Shown here piece by piece: positions 48,401-60,400 of a DNA stretch of 64,000 nucleotides. Below the pieces are notes generated by a model. The model was not told the origin of the DNA and ran no database searches. It worked only from the letters and a program-made list of their open reading frames with translations. The stretch comes from Schistocephalus solidus. Taxonomy: Eukaryota; Platyhelminthes; Cestoda; Diphyllobothriidea; Diphyllobothriidae. A program made the translations under genes and the position numbers. The DNA lies in NCBI GenBank assembly GCA_017591395.1, contig WEDG01001071.1:186001-250000 (forward strand), given 5' to 3'. Every line of letters starts with the position of its first letter. The first letter of the stretch is position 1.

Positions 48401-51400
48401 GGTCGCTGAAGCGGGTGACCACGCGTAATTATAGTATGGCCTAAACATCGATGTCGCCCTGTCTCTTCAGGCAGTAATTATGCCGGGCTGGAAAGACCAA
48501 ATCCCGGATGCTGGAGACAAGCTTCGGTGCGCTCGCTGACCCCTCTCTTATCGGTGACAGGTCGACCATCGTGGCCCGGACGATGTCAACCGTATGCCCC
48601 AGAGAAGGGTTTTGCAGGAACGGTGACTTGCGTGGGGATTAGTTTTAAGTGATAGTAGACTTGCGATGCATCTACCGCACTCACTCATCCTCTCCCACCT
48701 GATACGGGTGTCATGCCAGAGCCAAGAAGACCGGAAGCACGAGAGGGCGCAGATGGCTGGCGCAGCAGTAGCCGCCTTTGAGAGTGCCGCAACATCTGGC
48801 TCAGATCCCACGGATTGGGAGTGCCATAAAGGCCACATTAAGAAGGAGCTATTGCAGCCTGACTCTCAGTCCGCCAGTCAAACACTCCACACAAAACACA
48901 CATGGGGCTGACCACGTGGTCCGAGTTATCCCGCCAGTTGAAAGCCTTCCAAGCCACGGCTTTTAGTGCATAAGATTGTTTATAGTGTGAAAAATGCGCT
49001 GAGCCGTCGACTTCACTCACTCCGCCACCCCCCAAAAATCAGACGACCGTCTGAGCCGGTCAGTTGTCTGATGCGGGAGTGGTCGCAGCTGCTGATGACA
49101 TCGTCTACGCGTACTACGTAAACGAACTGACCCCCCCCCCCTTCAGACACAAGCACCAGGATTTAATACAACAGGGGATTGAAAAGTTCACATCTCACAT
49201 GTATGGGATAGAGAGAGGTCACGTTAAGAAGAATCCATCGCAGCCTGACTCTCAGAACACCAGTAAGGCACCACACAACACACATTGGACTGACTGCGAA
49301 GTCTGAGCGGAATTGTCAGCTGGCAACCTTCAAACCTACGACGATTATCCTACCCTGATATACTCAAGCTGAGATCACACATGCAGTAGAGGTGCCACAT
49401 GGAGAAGGAGCCAAAACTTTGCTTTCCTCTCAATCAGTTATGCAGGCTAAAAGCATCATTCGTTTGGTGGTGCATGTGAGCATGTGAGATGAAGAGGATT
49501 CTGAGGAGAGATGTAGTGTTGTGGTATAGCCGGTCGTGTTATACCACAGGTTTTCATGGAAATGCATGCGACCTACTAGGCCCATGCGTTGTGTAAATGT
49601 GCGTGGGTAGTGCGGAGAGTTGATTCGACTGCGATGGATGTACGTTGGTGCTCCTGGCACTGGTTCGCCGGTTTCTGTGTGATGGATTACTAAGTTACCG
49701 ACCAGGACGATGCACGATATGCATGTGCGGTCGGGAGCTACTGAGGCTGGGGGTGGCTCTGCTGCTGGTACTGATAGTCACGCTCCTGGGAGGACTATGG
49801 GAAGTGTTGATTGGTGCGCAAGGTGTGTTGGCATCGTGGTGGATTCCGTTTTCGGGGATACGCATGAGACTGAACAGGCCCATGCAGTGAGTGAATGTGC
49901 GAGGGTAGTGAGGGCATTGGAGGCGGCGGTCTCTGCTGTGTGTTGGTGTTCCAGGCACTGGTTCGCCAGTCACTGTGCGATGGATTCGCAATTGACCGAA
50001 CAGGCCAATGCGTGAGGTGAATGTGCGATCGCATTGAGGACAGATTAGTGCCGAGCTCCCACTGCTGGTACTGGGGGTGGCGGTGGTGGTGGAGGTAGCA
50101 GGTGGCAGGTAATCGGGAGTGAGGCAAGTGGTGTTCGTCGCCATAATCGATGCCAGGGTAGGATGAGGGAGGAAGATGTCGGTGATCGTAGGTGTCGGGA
50201 AATCGATGAAGGGGCTACCAGTGGTTGGGGGTGGTCGTTGGCGTGGGGTCTGAGGCAGGTATGGCAGAAGTTGAGGCTGTGGGATTGTTGTTACATTGAG
50301 TTCGAAGATGTCTGACCAGGCCGAATCGAGTACGGATTGTGCGTTGACAGTGTGGGCACGTTGGAAGTGCTTGGGCATTGGCGGTGTTGATCGGGGGGTG
50401 CTTGTGACTTGCGAGCCGCCCTTTTGGCCTTGGCAGCGGCGATCCAGTTCACTTCGTATATTGCTGCACCAGTCTTCACAGTTCTTATTTAGGTTGGTCT
50501 GACTTGGGCGAGATCATCCCAGGTTGCCGGGTTGATTTGCAGTTGCTTCAGCGATTTCTTCAATGTCCTTGTAGCGTTGTTTTTGAACTCCCTGTTTGCC
50601 AGCACCTGTACCAACATCTCTGTAGAAAAGTCGTTTGCCAAGTCGCTCGTCGTCCATTCTCACCAGGTGGCCGCTCCATCGCAGTTGAACTTGCCTCTGC
50701 ATGACGTGGATGCTGAGGATTTCGGTCCGCTCCAGGACTTCCGTGTCCAGATCCTGTCTTGCCATCTCAGCTTCCGTATTCTGTGGAGGCAGCTGAGATG
50801 GATGTGATTCAGCTCTCTGGCTTGGTTCGAGTAGACAGTCCAGTTCTCCGCTCCGTAATGGAGCGTAGTCAAGACGACGACCTTGTACACACACATGTAT
50901 CCGAAATGTGCTGGCCCCTAGGCCCGTGCGCCCAAGCAGATATAAGTTAGGTATGAGTTGTCATATGGCTTAATAAAGACAGGATTAGCCTGTCCTGAAT
51001 CTCAGTACCGAAAACCGATTTACCCACCAGGCGGCAGCTTCGCAATTCACGGCACTTTAGGCATAGTCAAGTTCATCTTACCTACCAATAGAACTATAAT
51101 GAGGAATCATCACTCGGGTGTTTGACTTCAATTTCTGCAATTTCCCTGAATGCTCTAGTCGGAAAGTTGGGTCAATCAGCCTTGAGGTAAAATCGTATGT
51201 ATTGGCTGAATTCACATAATTTTCCAGTCAACGTCTGTCGCGGCACAACTGGACCTTGTCCCACCAGTAACCCGGGCCGCGAAAATTCCCTTACTTTTGA
51301 AAGACGAGTTTGTCACCATCATCTCGTTTTAAGCTCCGACTGAAGCTATTACCGAGGCGTTGCCGCATAACTTAGCGCAGAGTTTTGAAGCCACAAAGAA

Positions 51401-54400
51401 AAGCCGCTGTGGAAAGATCTCCTGTAGGTGGATATGCGGTGCGTAGGGAACCCGATCGCGGAACTAGAGACGTTTTCAGCGTGAATCTGTCACGCGTAAA
51501 CCTTGTTTGTCTGTGTGCGATTCGCAACGAGTTTATTTGAACTTCATGCTAGCTACCGTCACTGTCATCCCGTAGCTGTCTGATCGCAATAAAATGGATG
51601 GTTTGTGAGTTGCATAAATCGCAACAATAGTCTTTGAACTGCTTATTCGCATGAGATAAGGACCGCATTTATTCGCGATTGGCTGAAATTTGCCAGTTCT
51701 TGTGACCCCTCTAAAAAGCTTAACTTCCAATTTTAAATTTTGAACACCAAATTTACCCTTAATTATAATCCTAAAACACTTGAATATTATTTCAATGTCA
51801 CCTTTATAGTTACCTTAAAAGTATATGCCTCGCAGCTATGCTTACACATACCTACAATTGTTACTCTTACCAACGGGAGAAAATAATTACGCCACCCCTA
51901 TATTCAGGCACCTAAGTTCGCTATGAATATTTGAAAATGAGTAAAATATTTTTTATCATAAAATTAATTTAGTCACAAAAATAAATGAAAATAACTAGTG
52001 TATATTTGAGGTATTTTCTATGAAAAAAAAATCGGCATATTGAACGGTGAATAGATGGGGTCGACTGTACTTTGCATTTCCCAACCACGGACCGATAGCT
52101 CGTTTCCGTTTTAAAATAAATTGATTTTGTTCACTTAAGGTTTTCAAATTAATGTTGGCCTTATTTAAAAACATATGCGGTCTATAAAAATGCTGCCAAG
52201 TGACTACTTTTGGTAACAGTCATAGATGTGGCCCTACCCGAATTTTATCTGGATGAAATATCCACTGATGAACTTGTGTTAGGCTTAATTTAAACCCTTT
52301 CCTTTTCTCTCACTCTTTGTCATGCCCATCGCAAGCGGTACCATTAGCCTTGTCGTTTGGCTTAATGGTAGACTTCTGGGGCCAGGGTTAGGGCTAGGGT
52401 TCAGAAGGAAATTTAGGGCTAGCTTTTGAGTTTAGGCTGTGTTTAAGGTTAGGGGGCTATGGTTAAGATCAGAAGTGATAGTTAGTGTTATTCTTATTTC
52501 TTAGGGTTATGGCTAAGCTTCAGCTACAGTAACGCTATCAATTTTGCCAACTTCAATTATACCCTAAGTCGCATAGATCACGAGATTTGGGCTTAAAAAT
52601 ATGTTCTTAACACCCTTTTTTTACTGTACTTGATGATTACGGAGATCAGTTCACCTGCAACCTTTACCCAGCGCCCCCAGTTTTCATTTTTTCAACCGTT
52701 TATAGTTCCTCTTTAGCAGTTTTAAAAATTGCGCACTCGCGATTTACGCTTTATAGGTGTATTCAAACAAGCTAATGGGGCAAGTGTAATGCTTAACAAA
52801 AAATCAATAATCTGTCAGTTTCGTTTATTACGTCTATAAAACCCGTCTTACCACGATTCCCATATAACAGGAGCATTTGCCTGCCGTCTTCTCAGTAGTT
52901 GATCCTCGCCAACTTTTTTCCTAAAGGCCTTCTCTTTTTATCCTTCAAGCTGCTTGTTAGATAGCCTTTTTACTGAGAAGATTTTGGCAGTTTGTTTTAT
53001 TAGTGCAGTTTAGTATTTATTAATTAAATTCATTTACTTAAGTTATTTCTCAGTTTGGATATTCGAAATGCTACTGTAAACCTTTAAACTAGTTGACTAA
53101 AACTAAACAAAAAGCTAGCTGACTTTTATTTAGCTCTTAGGTCCCCGACCTAATATGCAGTTGTCGTACGAAATCTTATCTCTTGGCAGTTACTCTAAAT
53201 CGGAGCTTTGTAAGGGTTATATATTGTAATACAGGTACCTGAACCTCACAACAAGAGCAAAAATTTGACTTGGATCAGAGTTTCCATACGCAGAATGTAT
53301 GCAATTGCTGTTGGAATTGGTATAAAAAACTAGACATTTCATTGGTTGTTTACTAATAAATATTTTTTTCACTTTCTCCTTTGTAGTGTCTCGAAGTTTG
53401 TCGATGGCCCCGCCACAACACAACCAGCTGTGACGAATCCTGCGCACGATTTGTCGTATGTTTTAATTCATCCTCCTTCTGCAACTACTTTGCTTTAATG
53501 TCCTGGACACTCACTGAATGAATCAGTTTATGTGCTTCTCCCGTCTGCCTTCTCAGCATGCATAAGTTTCTTTTATCGCCGATATGAAATCAGAACTGGT
53601 GTCGTTTGGCCATAGTCAGAGCGGCTATAAACTTTCTGATCAACCGATGTGGCTACATGACAAGCACATACCACGTCTGTCGGATTTTAGGAGAAGCACG
53701 CGGACGCCTTCCCCAACAGTGGACCCGAAGTGCAGCGCCAGACCTGTGTGGGTGCCTGTTCCTTCGCCAGACAGGAGTACCTGGAGACGGCGGCAATTCT
53801 GGCGGGCTCCAAACAGGCTGTTTGCCCGCTGCCATCCAGTTGGCCCGAGTCCTGTCAGCAGGTGTGTGTCACAGACGCGGACTGCCATCCGCCACGGGTT
53901 ACTCGTTGCTGTCAGAGCGACGTCTGTGCACGCGGTAATGGCGGCGGCGCCGGCGTCCTCCGTTTCGCCGGAGCAGCCTCCCAAACCCCTCCCACTGGTG
54001 TCTGCATGCAAGTGGTGACCACCCTAGAAGGTATGCATAAGCACCACCTCCACCACCACAACCACTGTTACCATTATCATAGTCCTACTAATAATTGAGG
54101 CCAGTTTTTCCATCATGGTTGATGCTATCGTAACCACAAGAACGGCTAAACTGTTTTCCTCGGTGGTATTATTAGCAACATCAGCGGCAATAGCAAAAAG
54201 GAGGTCCAAATCAGCTGAAGGAGGAGGGGCTGAAACCTAGTCATTTACCCAAGTTGAAGGTTTTCGTGACGGAGAAATGTTAGGCCAAGTAGACACGCGT
54301 GGTCGGTTGCGATTAATGTCTGGTCTTCCCCTACGTTAAGAGCTGAATCGATAGTGCTGTCACTGCGCACTTCTCACTGAGCCCGGCACCTATAGTCCCT

Positions 54401-57400
54401 AAGATCGCCTTTTCTTCGCATTTATGTCCAGGGACACGCATATTCGCTTCTATTAGCAATATATATAACTTTATACAGAAATGTTTCAGGCTTATTTGCT
54501 TCCATCCTCTCAAGTTGAAGACCAAGCGTAACTTTCCAGAAAAATCTTTACAACTATGAAACCAACCTAAATGTATCCACCAAAAAAAACAATTAAATAT
54601 GAACGATATACAGTCAAGAAAAGGCCTATAAATCTGTATCAAAGGAGTAAAAGTAAATTCTGAGAGTACCTTAATCATGCCCACGCAAACAAATGAATAA
54701 AGCAACATGAATAAAACGGTTAAAAAACCCATTTTAGGTAATTTTTTGTCATGTGGCATGGTAGTTGGTCATTTGCTTGATGTTAGATTATGTGTTTCGA
54801 AATTATATCCCGCGAATGCGTGTTTACAGTGTTTGTGATGCATTTGACTGGGGCAAAGAGGAGTTCGTTTAATTTCGCTTTCAGCGCTGTGAGAAAGAAT
54901 AAAAGTTTTTAAAAGTTTATCTACCAGGATTTCGGTTAGTGTGTAAGAAATTGGAAGATTTGACACTTGGCATGGAAAATTGCTCGTTTACGAGGTAAAA
55001 TTATCTCCAGCCAGCCATACCCAATCCCAGGTTTTGCAACCCCCGAGGTTCGAACCCCCACCCCGTTCGTTAAAAGTCCAACACCCTCACCATGAAGCCC
55101 CGGACTTGTCCTTTCGGTTATGATCGGGCCTATTGACAATGGTAGCGTGGAGTCCACTGATCCCCTTATGGGCTGATGACGGCTTATAAGCCAGAATTGG
55201 TCATTCAAGTTTCCCCTGCTATTCTCTCAGTCTCTTCTTTATGTCATCTGCACTTTCTGATCTCTAAGAGACCCAGTTTCCGTCTGCCTGACCGCCCATA
55301 AGTCAGTTTAACCAGCCTCCCCGAAACGCGCTACTTAACACACTTTAAATTCCTGCCGCTCGGGTTACGAATGTCGCCTCCTACAATTCCACATGATTAA
55401 TAAAGGCTAGGCCATGTAATTGAGCCATGTTTTGTTGTACTATAGGCGTGCCGCCTATCCCGGGCCCTGTTCTGGTGCGTCAGTCGGAAATGCAACAACC
55501 ACCTTCCGTTGGCAACAAAGACCCACAGAGGGAGAGCTCGGCTGTTGTGCGCAGTGACAGTGCCAACGAGCGCCTCTACCAGCTGGAGCTTGACTGGCCG
55601 GACTATTACAACACTAGTGAGGCTAGGACATCATCTGATAAGTGGAAACACCCAGCCGTTTTTTTGGTGCAGTTGCGTTTCTTTCGCGGTCTGCCGGATG
55701 CCACTGTGATGGACCCCGAACAACTTGGAGGGAACCATCAGTTAACTGAGACTGGAGGTTCCCCAAGCGAGTGGCGCAGTTTGGTGTGGGTAAGTGTCCT
55801 TGCACAATCGCTCTGATGACCATTGGGACCCTCGACTTAAGAGACGCTTTCTCATCTTCAGACTACCAAGCTGGGAGCTGTGCTTTCAGATCTGCAGCCT
55901 GGGACGTGGTATCAGTTTCGTCTGATGGCCACCTCTGGAGCCGGCTTTGGCGGCATTGGACCACCCAGCCAACCAATAAAAGTCACCAGCCTACCAGAGC
56001 CACCGTCAAGCCCCAGCAGTCTTACTGAGGGTACTTCTCGTATCTACGCCAATAAAATAGAAGTGAAGATTAAGTGGGAGGAACCCATATACGGTGGTGA
56101 TTCTGTCAAATTCTACCGGGTTCGTTTGCTGTGTTGTTTATTATTTATATAGTTTACTGTCCCTCACACTTTGGCTCTTCCTGGACCGCAAATTTCGCCA
56201 GTATTTCCTCCTCACCCTCCTCCTCCTACTCCTCCTCGTTCACATTCCCTCCCCCTTGGACTCCATCCGCCACGCCTTTCACTCCACAACCACTCTTTTT
56301 CTATCTTGTGTTCTTTTCCGTTCATCCTCTGCCCTATTTTATTATTTTACCGCTTAAATTTCTCAGTCTCCTTCCGTTTGTTTGATTATTGTCCTCGCGT
56401 ATTGCCTTTCTTTGGCAGGTGTTTAAGAATGCAGAACTTACACCAACGCATAGTCACCCAGACGCTTGTCATTCTCATAATCAAATTTGTGTTCCAATTC
56501 GACTACATGGTAAATTCAACTCCGGTTGCCCAGGTCAGCCATTTAATTGGCTAAATGTTAAGAGACAAAAGAGACGGAATGCATTTTCGCTAATTAACTT
56601 CAATTATTAAAGCTGCCAATGAACTTAGTTGGACGAGTGAATGCCCTAAGACAGGAATAAGGTCGATCAGACTAGAAGTATGGTCGGAATTTTCCACGGA
56701 CAACGTGACGATCAACGTTCTTTCGAAAAAGCAATGTAGAAGTACGTTCCTTCCATGCTCTTCAAAAAGCATTTGTCAAGTCGTTCGACATGCAGGGAAA
56801 CGGTCTGCACATGAAGGACGTGAAAGCTACCACGCGAAATGCAGCAAATAGAGGTTCTGTCTGTACAGATGAGCAGTGCCCGAAGAGACAAAGGAGACTG
56901 GGATGGTCATTTCCGGCTCATCAGCCGTCCTCAGCCAGTCATACCCTACCCCAGGTGGTGCACCGCCCGAGGCTCGAACCCTCGATCTGTTAATCAGAAG
57001 TTCACCACTCTAATTATTGCACCACGGACTCGTTACCTTACCGGTTTAGCTCAGGAATATTGACAGAAGTTGATCAGCAAATGGTTCTGTCTGCCGCTGA
57101 GTTAGCGTCAGGCCATCATTAGTCGATCAATTAGGGATACCGGCACAGAAACCTTAACGTAAAACTATTTTAAATCGAAAGTGTTATGGGATGGCTAACT
57201 CTACGGTATAAGGGGGAGAGAAGGGGGATCTGGAGGGTTGTTCTTTCGCGGTGGCCATTTCATAGTTTAACTGTACCCTCTTCTCCATTAATGTGAATTT
57301 TCACCTATAGGTGTGATGTGGGTTAGGCGCGATGGGAACGCTGCGTTCAAAAACTCAGTCAGCGTTCGTCGTACACCCTCACATACCTGGGTTTACCGTT

Positions 57401-60400
57401 TAAAAAGAGGGGCAGCATATCCTACTGCCACGCACACGACGCTATTTGGTGGAAATGTTGACGACACAGAACCCGTACATGACCAATAAGAATAATTTCC
57501 AGAAGTCGATAGGGACAAGTTGTGCACTGTTGGTGATCGCAACTATTAGGGCATACTCTGCCTTACTCCAGCACACCGACAACTAGGTATCGTTTTAATT
57601 CTTGTAACTGTATGCATGTAAAGGGAGGAAGTATGTTTGCATCAACAATCTGCCTGCATCGCCAGAGGTGGGATCGCACCAGAAAACCCTGCTGCTCTGT
57701 ATAGGCAAAGTATTTTCAGTCCGTATATTCCCCAGTTTCTGTCTTGCCCTCTCTCTCTCCCTCTCTCTCTCTCTCTCTACGTCACATTTTGTCCTTCAAG
57801 CTCCTCTTTCTACCTGTAGATTACCTGGCGAAAGAATGCATTTTCCTCCTTGGATGAGAATCCAATTGCAGAATATGAAGCCAAAGTCCCAAAGGCAAGT
57901 TTTTTACATTTCATACACAGACCAGTTTTCCTTCGCCAAAAAGTTAGCTATTGGAATTCTTTCAGAGGACGCATGTGGGCGAGTTGAAAATAATGCAAGC
58001 TTTAGACCCCTATCCTACCTTTAACTCTTTTCAGCCAAGATCGGAAGTTCAGGCTGAAAATATGCTCCGAATTTTTACAGGGATAAATGGGCTCACATAA
58101 ATATTCTTCGTACTGTAGGCACCTTGGTATCGACATCTGACTTGGAAGACAACGTGAAAGAGGAGAAAAAAAACGTAATTTGGGAACGTAAACTGAACAT
58201 GCAAAAGTGTGACTGTTTCAGTCGCCTTTTTTACTTTCTGAGGAACTTAATGCGCGAAATTGAAGTAAATCCTTGGGAAAAAACCCTTTCATACTCGAGC
58301 CGAAAGATGCTGTATAAATATTTGATTTGAAGTCCGTCACCTACGGTGGAATAAACGCGTCTTATGCACAAACCCTCCAATAGGCTGTCAACAGTATACA
58401 AATGCTAATTATTTACTATACTGAGAGCAAAATTCTGGAAAATAGTCCAACGACACTTGTATTTGCTCCTAGGCACCCCGAAATCCCTAAAGCCCTATGG
58501 TCGTTCAAGCCACAAGGGCAGTGGTTGCAGTTTTACTGTTGTTCATATGGGAATGAGAGTACTGCAGTCGTGTTCATTCTACCTGGTTTAGGGAAAAGAA
58601 TATTCGAGACGCGGACGCCGCTACCCAAGTAAAATTGATCAGCTGTACAGTCATAGTTGTATCGACCATGTTGCTGTCTACCTCTTTTGCTGAAAGTATG
58701 CATGCGTTTCCAAATGCTCTTGTTTTTGACGTCCTTTTAAAACACTTATGGGTACAGTTAGGAACGGTGGCTATCGTGGATGTGTCTACTGCCGAAATTT
58801 GACTTTCATCTTAACCTCTTAAACCCTTAAGTCTTTGCTTCCTGCAGGTTGTTCGAGCATACACGATTCAGGACCTGGAACCAGAGACCGTCTACAGGGT
58901 GCAGGTGTCTGCTGTATCTGTGCTTGATAGCAAAGAGTGGGCCAGTCCGGCCGCGATTCTCTACCTCAGGACTGCCGTTATACCCACCAAGGAGCACGGC
59001 TCTCCGGGTAAGTCAAAGTTGTTTGAATATTTAGTCAACTCTAATGAAAGGAAGTTGGGGCGAATGTTTCGTCTTTTTATTTTTTCGCGGTGATGAGTCC
59101 GTTCGCTCTCCACCCCCTCCCCGCCGACATGCACTTACTTTTTAAGTTCACCTGGTTCGTTTCTTACTCGTCAGTAACATGTGCTGTAAAACCAGGGAGA
59201 AATTGTAAGGAGTATTTTCCGTTTAGAAGAAGAACATGCGATCGCTGGAACAAAACGTTTGTTGGTTTAACCTCCTGGATTCTCCCTCGAACGCATAATT
59301 CGAGACAGTTGCAGATAAGAATGTGATAAAGGTGCCAGGAGTGTAGTATTTACAGGACATACTGGCCGTGCGCACTACTAATAGTAGCTCGTGATCGCCG
59401 CCGGCAGTTTTAGTTGATGCAATGATTGCTTGTCATTCTATAACATAGTCGTTAATGGCCACGATTTGATGTTGGACGTTGGCGTGAGCATTCACAGGGC
59501 CATTTGGCTGGCTATTACTGACATTGCCGGTCGTCTGCGCCCTCCCCGTGTGGCTGATTCCGCTGTACAGACAGTCTTAGTGCAGCATATAGGAGCGGGA
59601 GATCGTTCCGCTTGTTAATTGACTGTGAGCCTGAGAACTGTGACGCGAGCAGCCCGCGGCTCACGCGGTTGTCTGCTAACGCGAGGATTTTGTGCCTCGT
59701 AAAACTTTAAAATATGGCCGGGTCTCGTTGAATGAGCCACAAAATGAGAGCTAGTGTGATTCCTCCTCGCTGTCGCTGCCTGCTCGGCAGTTTTCTGCTT
59801 GTTTGGATTCCTTAAAAAATAATGACCTTCCAATCTCGGGCGTGGAGGACGCTTAGTTTAAAAAGGTGTCCCTAGATCATTACGCCAAGCAATTCATTAT
59901 TGAGTCATGGGTTTGCGCACTGTCGGCTACGCATGGCAGTATTTAAAGTCACCAGTCGACCAAGATTGCGTGACGGAATTAGAGTTTCGTTTATCTCACG
60001 AGGTTCTCTCTAATGCCCAGGCAGATGGCCGCACATCGGCCGGAATACGTAATGATCTACCATTTTGACAGCACAGTTACTAGCTAGAAGCCCAAATGCT
60101 CGTGTTTCGCTGATCTTGTGTCGTTGCATGACACAGATGCGGGGAGCTCAGCTTATCACTTGGCTACTCAGCGTTTATTGTGTGCTTTCTGGTTTATGAA
60201 CTCTGATTTCTACGTTGCCAGCCGGTTTACTTTATGTTTGTCAGTATTACTTCCCATTACTCCAGTCTACTTTAGACTCGTCAGTAGTGATTTCTATCAC
60301 TAGTTAATTGCTTGCTTGTAGTTTAAACCTGACGTTACTATTTGATATGAAGGTGCTGGGCATCCCGAACGGGTCTGAATGTTTGATCTCTCAGCATAAC

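Larger units (their letters stand above)
35593..53386 (+). other. Anosmin-1 intron 1, 17.8 kb
   Basis: Begins GTGAGC and ends TTTGTAG. It contains a SINE (36.3 kb), two (TA)n tracts, a PLE end (40.3-41.0 kb), SINE remnants (44.3 and 45.9 kb), telomere-like DNA (44.7 and 52.4 kb), a PLE tail (47.6 kb) and a truncated LINE (48.6-50.9 kb). The stretches 36.6-40.2, 41.4-42.3, 42.5-44.2, 46.0-47.5 and 50.9-52.3 kb show nothing I can name. A short exon carrying a missing Cys pair could hide here. Confidence 0.7.

Noticed and set aside
53640..54011. Antisense frame of 123 codons opposite the WAP exon
   Set aside because: It is a shadow of the real exon; the + strand frame has the WAP cysteine pattern and splice borders.
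56171..56400. Long frames in the intron after anosmin exon 5
   Set aside because: They translate a pyrimidine-rich intron segment (CCTCCTCCT) and have no motif.
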